The notes under the pieces: generated by a model
What the model was told of the DNA's origin: nothing
Seen by the model: the letters and a program-made list of their open reading frames with translations, nothing else
Databases searched by the model: none
Source: Brevibacillus formosus
Lineage (GTDB): Bacteria > Bacillota > Bacilli > Brevibacillales > Brevibacillaceae
Length of the DNA: 64,000 bases
Direction of reading: 5' to 3'
NCBI RefSeq assembly: GCF_003013405.1
Contig: NZ_PXZL01000001.1
Span: 496,001-560,000 of the forward strand
Shown here: positions 17,261-26,308 of the stretch, in pieces
Numbering within the stretch: the first letter of the stretch is position 1
Layout: the number at the start of each line of letters is the position of its first letter
Translations under genes and position numbers: made by a program

Positions 17261-18673
17261 ATGGCGTTTGAGAGCTTAGCCAATCGGCTGCAAAACGCGT
17301 TTGACAAACTGCGCGGCAGAGGGAAAATAGACGAGACCATCGTGAATGAAGCGATGCGTGAAGTTCGTCTGGCCCTGCTGGAAGCAGACGTTAACTTTAA
17401 AGTAGTAAAAGACTTCGTTGCTCGTGTCAAGGAGCGCGCAGTCGGTCAGGAAGTTATGAAAAGCCTGACGCCTGGTCAAATGGTGATCAAGATCGTGAAT
17501 GAAGAGCTGGTCGCTCTGATGGGTGGCAACGTCGCTCAGCTCACGATGGCGCACCGACCGCCGACCGTCATCATGATGGCAGGTCTGCAAGGGGCAGGTA
17601 AAACAACCACAACCGGTAAGCTGGCCAAGTATTTGCAAAAGCAAAACCGTAAGCCGCTTCTGGTAGCGGGAGACATTTACCGTCCTGCTGCGATCAAGCA
17701 GCTTCAGGTTTTAGGGGACCAACTCAATGTTCCCGTCTTCACTCTCGGTGATCAAGTCAGTCCTGTCGATATCGCTCGCCAAGCGATTGAACACGCGAAG
17801 ACGAATCATCTCGACGTAGTCCTCATCGATACCGCAGGTCGCCTGCATATTGACGAAGCGCTGATGGACGAGTTGAAGCAGATTCGCGAGGTAACCAAGC
17901 CCGATGAGATTTTGCTCGTCGTGGATGCGATGACAGGTCAAGATGCCGTCAATGTAGCAGAGAGCTTTAATAGCCAGCTCGAACTGACTGGTGTGGTTCT
18001 CACGAAGCTCGACGGTGATACTCGAGGCGGTGCGGCACTGTCCGTCAAAGCTGTCACTGGCAAGCCGATCAAATTCGCGGCGATGGGTGAAAAGCTGGAT
18101 GCGCTCGAACCGTTCCATCCGGATCGTATGGCTTCCCGTATTTTGGGTATGGGGGACGTACTCAGCCTGATTGAAAAGGCACAGGCATCCGTGGATGAAG
18201 ACAAAGCACGCGATATGGAACGCCAAATGCGTCAAGGTGAGTTTACCTTCGACATGTTCTTAGATTCCATGCAGCAGCTTCGCAACCTGGGTCCTTTTGA
18301 AGACATTCTCGGCATGCTGCCAGGAATGAACAAGATGAAGGGCAAAATGAATGTGGATGAGAAGCAGATTGCCCGTGTTGAAGCGATCGCCAAATCCATG
18401 ACCAAACAAGAGCGCGCAAATCCTGATTTATTGAATGCAAGCCGTCGCAAGCGCATCGCAAGCGGAAGCGGAACGAGTATTCAAGAAGTCAATCGCTTCC
18501 TCAAGCAGTTCGAGGAAATGAAAAAGATGATGAAGCAATTCTCAGGCGCTGCTGACAAGATGGTCAAGAAGTCAAAGAAAAAAGGCTTCGGATTACCTTT
18601 CATGGGAAAAGGCGGAGGCAACAACCAGGGCGGGATGAACTTCCCCTTTAACTTCAAGCCACCGTTCAAGTAA
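17261..18673 (+). CDS. ffh: Signal recognition particle protein Ffh
   Basis: Ffh binds 4.5S/6S-like SRP RNA and signal peptides and, with FtsY, targets membrane proteins. The protein has 470 residues, with an NG domain with P-loop GLQGAGKTTTTGKLA, DTAGRLH and TKLDGDTRGGAAL. A methionine-rich M domain follows from about residue 300 (GMLPGMNKMKGKMN, NPDLLNASRRKRIASGSGTS). The last 35 residues are Lys/Gly-rich, longer than the B. subtilis tail. The SRP RNA gene is not in this window. Confidence 0.97.
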   Translation: MAFESLANRLQNAFDKLRGRGKIDETIVNEAMREVRLALLEADVNFKVVKDFVARVKERAVGQEVMKSLTPGQMVIKIVNEELVALMGGNVAQLTMAHRPPTVIMMAGLQGAGKTTTTGKLAKYLQKQNRKPLLVAGDIYRPAAIKQLQVLGDQLNVPVFTLGDQVSPVDIARQAIEHAKTNHLDVVLIDTAGRLHIDEALMDELKQIREVTKPDEILLVVDAMTGQDAVNVAESFNSQLELTGVVLTKLDGDTRGGAALSVKAVTGKPIKFAAMGEKLDALEPFHPDRMASRILGMGDVLSLIEKAQASVDEDKARDMERQMRQGEFTFDMFLDSMQQLRNLGPFEDILGMLPGMNKMKGKMNVDEKQIARVEAIAKSMTKQERANPDLLNASRRKRIASGSGTSIQEVNRFLKQFEEMKKMMKQFSGAADKMVKKSKKKGFGLPFMGKGGGNNQGGMNFPFNFKPPFK

Positions 18674-18786
18674 GCAGGCATGATCTCTTCGCGACACTGA
18701 CTTGTCAGCTGGCCGCGATGGTTCAGATATAGTAGCACCAACGCAGATGCTCTTCTAGCGTTGATTAATACAGGAGGTGACACAAC

Positions 18787-19059
18787 ATGGCAGTAAAAAT
18801 CCGTCTGAAGCGTATGGGTTCCAAGAAAGCTCCTTTCTACCGTGTAGTAGTAGCTGACTCCCGTTCCCCACGCGATGGCCGTTTCATTGAAGAAATCGGT
18901 TACTACAATCCGGTTGCACAACCGGCAGTGGTGAAAATTGATACCGACAAAGCGGTACAATGGATCCTGAATGGTGCAGCTCCAACTGACACCGTTCGTA
19001 ACCTTCTCTCCAAAGAAGGCGTACTCGCAAAAGTACACGAAACCAAATACGGCAAATAA
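18787..19059 (+). CDS. rpsP: 30S ribosomal protein bS16
   Basis: The protein has 90 residues and begins [26 protein letters not shown] in overlapping conserved segments. It starts at an ATG behind a full-strength AGGAGGTGA. It lies in the classic rpsP-khpA-rimM-trmD-rplS cluster. The 113-bp gap after ffh holds a small hairpin (18739-18744 with 18758-18763) but no terminator, so read-through from ffh is likely. Confidence 0.98.
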   Translation: MAVKIRLKRMGSKKAPFYRVVVADSRSPRDGRFIEEIGYYNPVAQPAVVKIDTDKAVQWILNGAAPTDTVRNLLSKEGVLAKVHETKYGK

Positions 19060-19082
19060 GTCGGTCATCTGGAGGTTTGATG

Positions 19083-19310
19083 ATGAAAGCGCTGGTCGAA
19101 ACGATCGCTAAAGCTCTCGTCGATCATCCGAATGAGGTTCGTGTTAACGCAGTGGACAAAGAGCGAACTCTCGTCTTTGAATTGTCGGTACACCCTGATG
19201 ATATGGGGAAGATTATTGGCAAGCAAGGTCGAATCGCGAAAGCCCTGCGCACGGTCGTGATCGCCGCATCCGTGGAAACGGACAAGCGTGTCACGGTTGA
19301 AATTGTATGA
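19083..19310 (+). CDS. khpA: KH-domain RNA-binding protein KhpA
   Basis: The protein has 75 residues and a single type II KH domain with the GxxG loop in GKIIGKQGRIAKAL. KhpA pairs with KhpB (Jag) in Gram-positives and affects division and cell length as an RNA chaperone. Three successive in-frame starts exist (TTG 19077, ATG 19080, ATG 19083). The last is 7 bp from GGAGG and gives MKALVETIAKALV, the family N-terminus. A strong terminator directly follows. Confidence 0.95.
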   Translation: MKALVETIAKALVDHPNEVRVNAVDKERTLVFELSVHPDDMGKIIGKQGRIAKALRTVVIAASVETDKRVTVEIV

Positions 19311-19311
19311 G

Positions 19312-19342
19312 AAAAGACTGGGAGCTTTCCCAGTCTTTTTTC
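19312..19342 (+). terminator. Rho-independent terminator after khpA
   Basis: A perfect 12-bp stem (19312-19323 with 19328-19339) with a GCTT loop continues into T residues. It splits the operon before ylqD, so rimM-trmD may need partial read-through or an own promoter. Confidence 0.88.
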
Positions 19343-19396
19343 TAGTATCCAAGATGCTCTTAAACCATGATGGTTTTTCCGAAAGGAGTGGCGAAG

Positions 19397-19834
19397 GTGC
19401 TTACTATATTTCGGACGGTACAGGTTAAACTGATCATTACGGAAGCATCACGGGCTGCTCTCATTGATCAGTATAGCCAACGACTTCGTTTGCAGCGTAA
19501 AGAGTGGGAGCAGTGGCAGTTTCAATCAAAAAAGCTATTAACCGAGGCGAAGAAAAAGTCTGCGGATACATATGCGTTGGCGCAGGAAAAAATCGCGCAG
19601 GAAGAGCGTCGACGCAAGGAAAAGATAGATCACCTGACATATACCCTCCAGCAGGTAGAAAATCTTCCAGAGGGAAGCGAGATCGATTACCAGACGGTTC
19701 AAAGCCCTGTCACGATTCAAGAGGGCGATATCTGGGATGAAATTATGTCCGGAACGGAAATCATGATAAAAGATGGCCAGGTACATGAGATTCGGCTTCA
19801 AACAAAAAATGGGATCAAAGAAAAGGAGGAATGA
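19397..19834 (+). CDS. ylqD: YlqD family protein
   Basis: The protein has 145 residues and a GTG start 8 bp behind AAGGAG (19383-19388). The longer frame from 19367 has no ribosome site and overlaps the terminator region. Residues about 25-90 are a charged helix, likely a coiled coil (RLQRKEWEQWQFQSKKLL and following). The C-terminal 50 residues form a predicted beta-rich part. B. subtilis YlqD lies at the same place and has a known structure but no assigned role. The gene overlaps the rimM region at its stop. Confidence 0.8.
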   Translation: MLTIFRTVQVKLIITEASRAALIDQYSQRLRLQRKEWEQWQFQSKKLLTEAKKKSADTYALAQEKIAQEERRRKEKIDHLTYTLQQVENLPEGSEIDYQTVQSPVTIQEGDIWDEIMSGTEIMIKDGQVHEIRLQTKNGIKEKEE

Positions 19835-19839
19835 ACACG

Positions 19840-20358
19840 TTGAGCCAAAATAGCTTTTATGGAGTAGGCAAACTGGTTAATACGCATGGTCTGCGTGGTG
19901 AAGTACGTGTAACACCAACGACTGACTTTCCAGATCAGCGTTTTCGAAAAGGAAATGAGCTGTACTTGTTCCATCCGACACTCAGTGAGCCGCTAAAGTT
20001 GAAAATCGCTTCTCGTCGCTCGCATAAAAATTTTGAGATTGTGAGCTTTGAAGGCTATGAGCATATTAACGATATCGAAAAGTACAAGGGCGGAGAGTTA
20101 AAAATTCCAGAGGAAGCGCTGATGGAATTAGAAGAGGACGAGTTCTACATTCATCAGCTCGTCGGCTGCGTTGTAGTAACCGACGAAGGCGAAGAACTGG
20201 GGAAAATCGTGGATGTCATGCAGCCAGGAGCAAACGATGTGTGGGTAGTGAAGGGGAAACGCGGAGAAATCTTGCTGCCGTATATCGATGATTGCATCAA
20301 GGAAGTGGACATCGCGAACAAACGTGTGGTCTGCCATCTGATGGAAGGCTTGCTGTAG
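19840..20358 (+). CDS. rimM: 16S rRNA processing protein RimM
   Basis: RimM binds ribosomal protein S19 and helps mature the 30S head. The protein has 172 residues. The N-terminal RimM domain begins FYGVGKLVNTHGLRGEVRV, and the C-terminal PRC barrel contains GKIVDVMQPGANDVWVVK and ILLPYI. I prefer the TTG at 19840, 10 bp from AAGGAGG, over the ATG at 19831, which is only 1 bp from it. Either way it meets the ylqD stop (19832-19834), so coupling is likely. trmD follows 12 bp later. Confidence 0.94.
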   Translation: MSQNSFYGVGKLVNTHGLRGEVRVTPTTDFPDQRFRKGNELYLFHPTLSEPLKLKIASRRSHKNFEIVSFEGYEHINDIEKYKGGELKIPEEALMELEEDEFYIHQLVGCVVVTDEGEELGKIVDVMQPGANDVWVVKGKRGEILLPYIDDCIKEVDIANKRVVCHLMEGLL

Positions 20359-20370
20359 GAGGAACTTCAG

Positions 20371-21102
20371 ATGCGGATCGATATTTTTACGCTCTTTCCC
20401 GAAATGTTTACAGGTGTTTTGTCCAGCAGCATTTTAGGAAAGGCAAGCGAAAAAGAACTGGTTGATTTTCATGTCACCAATTTTCGCGATTTCTCCGAGA
20501 GCAAGCACGGAACGGTAGACGACACCCCTTATGGCGGTGGCGGAGGAATGGTCTTGAAGCCTGAACCGTTGTTCCGGGCCGTAGAAGCCTTATCTGGAGA
20601 GAAGAAACCCCGAGTAATTCTGATGTGTCCACAGGGTGTGCCTTATCATCAGAAGCTTGCAGAAGAGTTAGCGCAAGAAGAGCATCTTGTCTTCATTTGC
20701 GGTCATTATGAAGGGTACGACGAGCGAATTCGGGAACATCTCGTCACGGATGAGATCTCGATTGGCGACTACGTCCTGACAGGGGGAGAGCTTGCGGCGA
20801 TGGTGGTCATTGACAGTGTCGTTCGTCTGCAACCAGGAGCGTTGGGCAACCAGACGTCAGCTGTCGAGGATTCCTTTTCAACGGGACTGCTCGAATACCC
20901 TCATTACACAAGACCGGCTGAGTTTCGCGGCTGGAAGGTGCCAGACGTACTGTTGTCAGGGCACCACGCCAATATTGAAAGCTGGCGGTTAAAAGAATCG
21001 CTGCGTCGAACAAAAGCACGGCGTCCAGATTTATTGGAAAAGCTCGCACTGACAGATGAAATGAAAAAGCTATTGGCTGAATTGGAGCAGGAAAAAAAGT
21101 AG
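20371..21102 (+). CDS. trmD: tRNA (guanine-37-N1)-methyltransferase TrmD
   Basis: TrmD methylates G37 next to the anticodon and so prevents +1 frameshifting. The protein has 243 residues and begins [13 protein letters not shown]. It has the SPOUT trefoil-knot motifs [11 protein letters not shown] and [18 protein letters not shown], and the C-terminal substrate domain with [13 protein letters not shown]. It starts at ATG behind TAGGAGGAA, 12 bp after rimM. Confidence 0.97.
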   Translation: MRIDIFTLFPEMFTGVLSSSILGKASEKELVDFHVTNFRDFSESKHGTVDDTPYGGGGGMVLKPEPLFRAVEALSGEKKPRVILMCPQGVPYHQKLAEELAQEEHLVFICGHYEGYDERIREHLVTDEISIGDYVLTGGELAAMVVIDSVVRLQPGALGNQTSAVEDSFSTGLLEYPHYTRPAEFRGWKVPDVLLSGHHANIESWRLKESLRRTKARRPDLLEKLALTDEMKKLLAELEQEKK

Positions 21103-21123
21103 GGAACAAATAGGAGAAGAGTC

Positions 21124-21152
21124 TTGTAGTTTTGTGCCCGCTGTGTTAATAT
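21124..21152 (+). promoter_or_regulatory. Candidate sigma-A promoter of rplS
   Basis: TTGTAG (21124-21129) is 17 bp from TAATAT (21147-21152). It is followed by a long structured leader before rplS. Confidence 0.65.
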
Positions 21153-21171
21153 ACTTCTTGTGGCAATTTTG

Positions 21172-21258
21172 CCCGCTGACTAAGGCGGTCCGCTACTCGT
21201 AACGCAGCTTAAGCGGCTGGACCTATGGGTTAGACGAGTAAGAACGTCTATCGGAAGG
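21172..21258 (+). promoter_or_regulatory. Ribosomal protein L19 leader RNA candidate
   Basis: The leader can form nested helices: GGTCC (about 21187-21191) with GGACC (about 21219-21223), CCGC/GCGG, and ACTCGT (about 21195-21200) with ACGAGT (about 21235-21240). The alternatives compete, as expected of a switching leader. An L19 leader is a known Firmicute RNA family in front of rplS, thought to give autoregulation by L19. The match here is by position and pairing only. Confidence 0.6.
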
Positions 21259-21269
21259 AGGAAATTCAA

Positions 21270-21617
21270 ATGAACCAAATTATCCGTGAACTGGAAAAAG
21301 CGCAATTGAAACAGGACATTCCTGCGTTCCGACCTGGTGACACTGTTCGTGTACACGTTAAGGTTATCGAGGGTCAGCGTGAGCGTATCCAGCTGTTCGA
21401 AGGCGTATGCATTCGCCGTCGCGGTACAGGTATCAGCGAAACATTTACAGTTCGTAAGATTTCTTACGGCGTAGGTGTTGAGCGTACATTCCCAGTACAC
21501 ACGCCTAAGATCGACAAGATCGAAATCGTGCGTCATGGTAAAGTACGTCGTGCGAAACTGTACTATCTGCGCGATCGCGTAGGTAAAGCAGCTCGTATTA
21601 AAGAAATTCGTCGATAA
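21270..21617 (+). CDS. rplS: 50S ribosomal protein bL19
   Basis: The protein has 115 residues and begins [18 protein letters not shown]. It contains the conserved [20 protein letters not shown] segment and [21 protein letters not shown]19 lies at the 30S-50S interface. The ATG follows GAAGGAGG. Its own promoter and structured leader suggest control separate from trmD. A terminator follows. Confidence 0.98.
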   Translation: MNQIIRELEKAQLKQDIPAFRPGDTVRVHVKVIEGQRERIQLFEGVCIRRRGTGISETFTVRKISYGVGVERTFPVHTPKIDKIEIVRHGKVRRAKLYYLRDRVGKAARIKEIRR

Positions 21618-21632
21618 GCGTAACGCTTAGAA

Positions 21633-21666
21633 AGAGGACTGGCCTGCTTGCCAGGCCTCTTTTTTC
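21633..21666 (+). terminator. Rho-independent terminator after rplS
   Basis: AGAGG and CTGGC pair with GCCAG and CCTCT across a single mismatch (21633-21660), followed by TTTTTT. Confidence 0.92.
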
Positions 21667-21752
21667 CATTTAACGATCTTGAAATAAAATAGCTCATCTT
21701 GACATATGTTACAGCTAAGGTTGGACGAGTTCTCATGGGAGGATCGTAGGTC

Positions 21753-22316
21753 ATGAGCGAAGAAATTACCTCCAGTCATAAGAAGAAAAATGAACTATGG
21801 GAATGGATAAAGGCACTGGGGATCGCTTTGGTCTTGGCGTTTCTCATTCGTACCTTTTTGTTCGCCCCGTTTATTGTAGAAGGCGAATCCATGGAAAGTA
21901 CATTACATAACAGCGAAAAGTTAGTTGTGAACAAGGCGATTTATTTTTTGCAAGATCCGAAGCCTGGTGAAATCATCGTGTTCCATGCTGAAAAGGAGCG
22001 AGATTACATCAAAAGAGTCATTGCTGTTGAGGGTGATACAGTAGAGGTCAAAAACGATCAGCTGCTGGTCAATGGCAAAGTGGTAGAGGAACCGTATCTT
22101 GCACAATCAAAAGAGCAAGCGAAGCAGCAGGGAGAGCCGTTCTTTACCCACGATTTTCCTCCGGTCCAAGTACCAGCAGACCATATCTTTGTGATGGGCG
22201 ACAACAGGTTAAACAGTCATGACAGCAGAGCCATCGGTCCTGTTGCCGTCAGTACGGTTGTTGGCAGAGCTGAATTTACTTTTTGGCCGGTTGCGGGAAT
22301 TCGCTTGACAAGATAA
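21753..22316 (+). CDS. lepB: Type I signal peptidase
   Basis: The protein has 187 residues and one N-terminal membrane span (about 19-37, ALGIALVLAFLIRTFLFA), with the catalytic domain outside. The Ser-Lys dyad is S46 in GESMEST and K87 in RDYIKRVIAVEGD. The box MGDNRLNSHDSR is also present. This is the short P-type (SipS/SipT-like) form of Gram-positives. It cleaves signal peptides of secreted proteins. It sits between rplS and rbgA, a common place for a sip gene in this group. Confidence 0.95.
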   Translation: MSEEITSSHKKKNELWEWIKALGIALVLAFLIRTFLFAPFIVEGESMESTLHNSEKLVVNKAIYFLQDPKPGEIIVFHAEKERDYIKRVIAVEGDTVEVKNDQLLVNGKVVEEPYLAQSKEQAKQQGEPFFTHDFPPVQVPADHIFVMGDNRLNSHDSRAIGPVAVSTVVGRAEFTFWPVAGIRLTR

Positions 22317-22344
22317 CGCAAAGCTTCAAGGTAGGTGAGACATC

Positions 22345-23238
22345 ATGACGATCCAATGGTTTCCTGGCCATATGGCTAAAGCACGTCGTCAAGTAACGGA
22401 AAAGCTGAAATTAATCGATGTAGTCATCGAGCTTCTCGATGCACGTCTGCCGCTTTCCAGCCGTAATCCGATGATTGATGAGATTGTCAGTGATAAACCA
22501 CGTTTGATTTTACTTAATAAAGCAGATTTGGCGGATGAACGGGCAACAGATGAGTGGATTGCTTATTTTCGCAAGCAAGGCATTCGCACACTGCCAATTG
22601 ATGCCCTGAGTGGAAAAGGTGTCAGCAAGCTGCCAGAAATGTGTAAGGAGCTAGCAGCTGACATGCTGGCAAAACGCAGTGAGCGGGGGATGCAAGGTCG
22701 AGCCATCCGCATCATGATCTTGGGAATCCCCAATGTCGGCAAGTCTTCCCTCATTAACCGCTTGTCCAAGCGCTCGGTAGCAGCCACTGGTGATCGACCA
22801 GCGGTAACCAAGGCGCAACAATGGGTAAAAATGGGCGATACACTGGAGCTTCTCGATACGCCTGGTATTCTTTGGCCGAAATTTGAAGATCAGATGGTAG
22901 GTCTACGATTGGCGGCAAGTGGGGCAATTAAAGACGAGCTTATCGATTTTACGGAGGTAGCATTATTTGTCATCAGCTACATGATGCATTACTATCCGGA
23001 ACGCCTGATCGAACGCTTCAAGCTAAAAGAATTACCTGAGGATCGAGTAGAAATGCTCGAAGAAATCGGGAAGAAGCGCGGATGTCTCGTTTCTGGCGGT
23101 AATATCGACTACGACAAGGCAGCGGAAATTTTCCTGCGTGAGCTCCGTTCCGGCAAGCTGGGAACGATCTCTGTCGAGCGCCCGATTGACTGGGAAATGG
23201 ACGAACCGATTGGTAAGCCAGTATCTTTTCCAGAATAA
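22345..23238 (+). CDS. rbgA: Ribosome biogenesis GTPase RbgA (YlqF)
   Basis: RbgA drives a late step of 50S assembly. The protein has 297 residues and is a circularly permuted GTPase. The G4 motif LLNKADL (about 55-61) precedes G1 GIPNVGKSS (about 130) and G3 DTPGILWPKF. It begins MTIQWFPGHMAKARRQ, the family hallmark. The C-terminal ANTAR-like helical domain covers the last 90 residues. The ATG follows GTAGGTGAG. rnhB follows 85 bp later. Confidence 0.96.
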   Translation: MTIQWFPGHMAKARRQVTEKLKLIDVVIELLDARLPLSSRNPMIDEIVSDKPRLILLNKADLADERATDEWIAYFRKQGIRTLPIDALSGKGVSKLPEMCKELAADMLAKRSERGMQGRAIRIMILGIPNVGKSSLINRLSKRSVAATGDRPAVTKAQQWVKMGDTLELLDTPGILWPKFEDQMVGLRLAASGAIKDELIDFTEVALFVISYMMHYYPERLIERFKLKELPEDRVEMLEEIGKKRGCLVSGGNIDYDKAAEIFLRELRSGKLGTISVERPIDWEMDEPIGKPVSFPE

Positions 23239-23323
23239 ACTTTCCAGCCATCAAAAACCTGTCTATCGACATATACGGTAGGCAGGTTTTTTACTATGAG
23301 GATCTGTAAGGAGAAATGAGTCA

Positions 23324-24100
23324 ATGAATCTAGCAGATATGTCGATAAAAGAAATACGAGTGACGATGGAAAAGTTGGACGAGGTACCCAAAGATTTTTT
23401 ACAATTGCTGAAAGAAGATAAAAGAGCGGGGGTACAGGCTTTGGCGAAGCAGGCGGAAGCAGCGCTTGCACGCCAAGAAAAGCTCGCACAGATGTGGGCT
23501 GACATGACCGTCTATGAGAAAGCTATGTTTGATAAGGGGCATCAATACATATTCGGGGTAGATGAGGTTGGAAGAGGTCCGTTGGCTGGTCCTGTTGTTG
23601 CATGTGCCGTGTGTCTGCCCAAGGATTTTTACTTGCCAGGCCTGAATGACTCGAAGAAGATACCCGTATCCACCCGGGAGGCTTTTTGCGAAATCATTCA
23701 AAGAGATGCACTTGCTGTGGGAATCGGAATTGTCGATGCAGCAAGAATCGATGCGATCAATATATTAGCTGCTACAAAAGAGGCGATGAAGCTGGCAATC
23801 CAACAGGCAGGTAGCGCTCCAGATGTTTTGCTGATTGACGCCGTGCAGCTAACCGGAATGGATTGCGAACAGGTTCCGATTATCGGCGGAGATGCCAAAA
23901 GCGTCTCAATTGCAGCTGCATCGATTGTAGCGAAGGTCACCCGTGATCGATTGATGGCCCAGTATGCCGAACAATATCCTGCCTATGGCTTTGACAAACA
24001 CGCAGGCTATGGCACCCCTGAGCATCTGGCAGCAATTGCTCGATTTGGACCTACGCCGATTCACCGCAAGACATTCACTGGCGTAAAAGAACACGCATAA
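23324..24100 (+). CDS. rnhB: Ribonuclease HII
   Basis: RNase HII removes ribonucleotides from DNA and RNA-DNA hybrids. The protein has 258 residues. The catalytic core begins with GVDEVGRGPLAGPVVACAV and continues with GLNDSKK and LIDAVQL, which supply the four acidic residues. The N-terminal 70 residues form the extra helical domain seen in Bacillus RNase HII. The start is an ATG about 9 bp behind AAGGAGA. Confidence 0.95.
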   Translation: MNLADMSIKEIRVTMEKLDEVPKDFLQLLKEDKRAGVQALAKQAEAALARQEKLAQMWADMTVYEKAMFDKGHQYIFGVDEVGRGPLAGPVVACAVCLPKDFYLPGLNDSKKIPVSTREAFCEIIQRDALAVGIGIVDAARIDAINILAATKEAMKLAIQQAGSAPDVLLIDAVQLTGMDCEQVPIIGGDAKSVSIAAASIVAKVTRDRLMAQYAEQYPAYGFDKHAGYGTPEHLAAIARFGPTPIHRKTFTGVKEHA

Positions 24101-24140
24101 AAAGGGCTAGTAACATACTGCCTACAGGAGGAGGATCTGC

Positions 24141-26021
24141 ATGTTTTCCCCGTCGCAACTTATTCAATCATTCGTGCAAAAAGCACCCATATCCGCTCCG
24201 AAGCCGGTTGAGCTTACTCCCGGACAAGTGTTTAAAGGCACGGTAATCAAGCATTACCCGGACAATATGGCGCTCGTACAAGTCGGGGGAATGCAGGTTC
24301 AGGCTAAAATGGAAGCAAGTCTGGAACCGGGCCAAAAAGCTTGGCTTCAAGTCCAGCCATCAACAGGTGTCGTCACGTTGAAGGTTTTGGAAAGCGTCGG
24401 GGAAGGAGCTGGCAAAGACGCGTCCCTAGAAGGGCTAATGCGGTCACTGGGGATTGCCGATACAAAAGAGAACAAAGCAATCGTGCAGGCTCTGCTTGGT
24501 GCCAATCTTCCTGTGAATAAGGAAACGATTCAAGCTTTTTCGGCCGTTGCACAGCGATTAGGCGTAGATAATGCCACTATTGAGGCGTTCATGACTGCCA
24601 TGAAACGAAATTTGCCGCTGTCTCCCGATACAATCGCAGGGCTCAAAGCTTTTTTATCGGACAAGCCAATGGGTCAGCTCATACAAAACCTGCTACAGCA
24701 AGCCTCGCTCTTTTTAGAGGGAGAGGGCCAGCCTTCACAGTCGACAGGGCAAGTGTCTCCAAGCCAATCACAGCAAGTTCCTGGACAAGCTAATGCAGCA
24801 GCGGGAGATGTTAAACAGCTTGTTAGTCAGTTAAAAGAAAAGTTGACGGGACTCTCTTTTCTTATCGCGGGCAACGATGGTACAGACGAGGGACTGGCAG
24901 TCAAACAAATGCCCCAAGGGAATCAACCCAATCAAGGTGCTTCGCAGAACGCGACTGGAGGAAGTCAGACACAGCCGCTGCCTGCGCAGAGCGGTCAGCC
25001 TTCATCGCAAGTGCAGACATCGCCCCAACCATCAGCGCAGGCTTTCCGTAACATACCATTGCCATCACAACCTGTTTCTACTGAGACTGTGCCTGCACCA
25101 AACACCGCCAGTAAACAGGTAGACACGCAGCAAAGCGCCATGACCGGAAAGAGTAATCAGTTGGTGTCTAACCAGACAAGTGGCCCAAGCATCGATTCAA
25201 AAATTGCTCGAAACGAGCCATCGCCTACTCCTCAGTCATTCCAGATGAATCAGGATCCAGTCCAAAACAAGCAGATGGCAGAGCAAAGGGCCGTAGTAAA
25301 CGACGCGGGGCAAAAAGTCATACCACAAATGGTGTCTCAAGCATCTGGTGCAGCAAGCGGAGCCACATCTGCTAACCCGATTGCTGAATTGTTTCGTCAT
25401 TTAGGCGTAACCCATGAAAGAGAATTGATGGGACAGGCATTTTCACAAGGGGCAATTGATTCGCATTCATTAAAGCAGATGGATACAGTCAAATCCCTCT
25501 TGCTGCAAATCAGTCAAGCGCCAGCTCAGGCACTTCCAACCGCCTTGCGTGAAGCAGCAGATCAACTGCTGCAACAAGTGACCGGACAGCAGTTGATGAT
25601 GATACAACCCTCTAACCAAGCTTTGTCTCAAATCGTTATGCAAATTCCGATTCGCCAAGGTGAAGGGGATGAGACGGCTTTCGTCCAAATTGAATCGAAA
25701 AAGAAAGGCTCTGGACAGCTTGATCCGGAGAACTGCCGTCTATTCTTTCATTTGGAACTCCAAAGTATGGGGACAACCATGATTGATGTAAGTATCGTGA
25801 ATCGAATTGTTAACCTGCAAATTTTTAACGATACGCCATGGGTGGAAGCCCTCATTCAAGGGTCGAAGGATCGTTTTGCTGAGCAATTACAGGATGTTGG
25901 TTACCATCTATCGGCAATGCGTGTCCAGCCAGTCCCAGCCGAGCGCGGGAAGTCGACAAGTCCAATCAAAACCAAGGGCCCCATCCTGGCAGACTATAAA
26001 GGGGTTGACCTTCGCGTATGA
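24141..26021 (+). CDS. ylqG: FliK-like protein of unknown function (YlqG-type position)
   Basis: The protein has 626 residues. The N-terminal 190 residues are globular. Residues about 195-440 are a low-complexity Gln/Ser/Pro/Ala-rich linker. The last 150 residues resemble the C-terminal domain of flagellar hook-length protein FliK (LFFHLELQSMGTTMIDVSI and DRFAEQLQDVGYHLSAMRV). B. subtilis ylqG is at the same place after rnhB. The gene overlaps the next gene (ATGA), which is related to the FlhB C-terminus, so the pair mimics the hook-length switch partners. No experimental role is known to me. Confidence 0.75.
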   Translation: MFSPSQLIQSFVQKAPISAPKPVELTPGQVFKGTVIKHYPDNMALVQVGGMQVQAKMEASLEPGQKAWLQVQPSTGVVTLKVLESVGEGAGKDASLEGLMRSLGIADTKENKAIVQALLGANLPVNKETIQAFSAVAQRLGVDNATIEAFMTAMKRNLPLSPDTIAGLKAFLSDKPMGQLIQNLLQQASLFLEGEGQPSQSTGQVSPSQSQQVPGQANAAAGDVKQLVSQLKEKLTGLSFLIAGNDGTDEGLAVKQMPQGNQPNQGASQNATGGSQTQPLPAQSGQPSSQVQTSPQPSAQAFRNIPLPSQPVSTETVPAPNTASKQVDTQQSAMTGKSNQLVSNQTSGPSIDSKIARNEPSPTPQSFQMNQDPVQNKQMAEQRAVVNDAGQKVIPQMVSQASGAASGATSANPIAELFRHLGVTHERELMGQAFSQGAIDSHSLKQMDTVKSLLLQISQAPAQALPTALREAADQLLQQVTGQQLMMIQPSNQALSQIVMQIPIRQGEGDETAFVQIESKKKGSGQLDPENCRLFFHLELQSMGTTMIDVSIVNRIVNLQIFNDTPWVEALIQGSKDRFAEQLQDVGYHLSAMRVQPVPAERGKSTSPIKTKGPILADYKGVDLRV

Positions 26022-26308
26022 AGCCATCCTCTTCAGAGCAAAAACGAAAACAGGCAGTTGCACTAAAATACCAGGCGGGTATCATGGAAGCGCCAAAGAT
26101 TGTGGCTAAAGGCAAGGGGTACGTGGCTGACAATATACTGAAGACAGCGAAGGAGCATGATATACCGGTACAAGAGGACCCATCACTTGTAGAGGTTTTG
26201 GGTAAGCTGGATTTGGATCAACAAATTCCTCCGGAGCTGTATCAAGTTGTGGCAGAAATCCTTGCATTTGTCTATCGCATCGATAAAGGCGGAGGAACTA
26301 AATCATGA
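26018..26308 (+). CDS. ylqH: FlhB C-terminal domain-like protein (YlqH family)
   Basis: The protein has 96 residues. From residue 12 it follows the cytoplasmic C-terminal half of FlhB (AVALKYQAGIMEAPKIVAKG, then QIPPELYQVVAEILAFVY). It has no membrane part, and the NPTH autocleavage motif is replaced by QKRK. It therefore looks like an orphan FlhB-tail protein that cannot self-cleave. It is coupled to the FliK-like gene upstream and to yraN downstream, with 4-bp ATGA overlaps at both ends. Confidence 0.85.
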   Translation: MKPSSSEQKRKQAVALKYQAGIMEAPKIVAKGKGYVADNILKTAKEHDIPVQEDPSLVEVLGKLDLDQQIPPELYQVVAEILAFVYRIDKGGGTKS

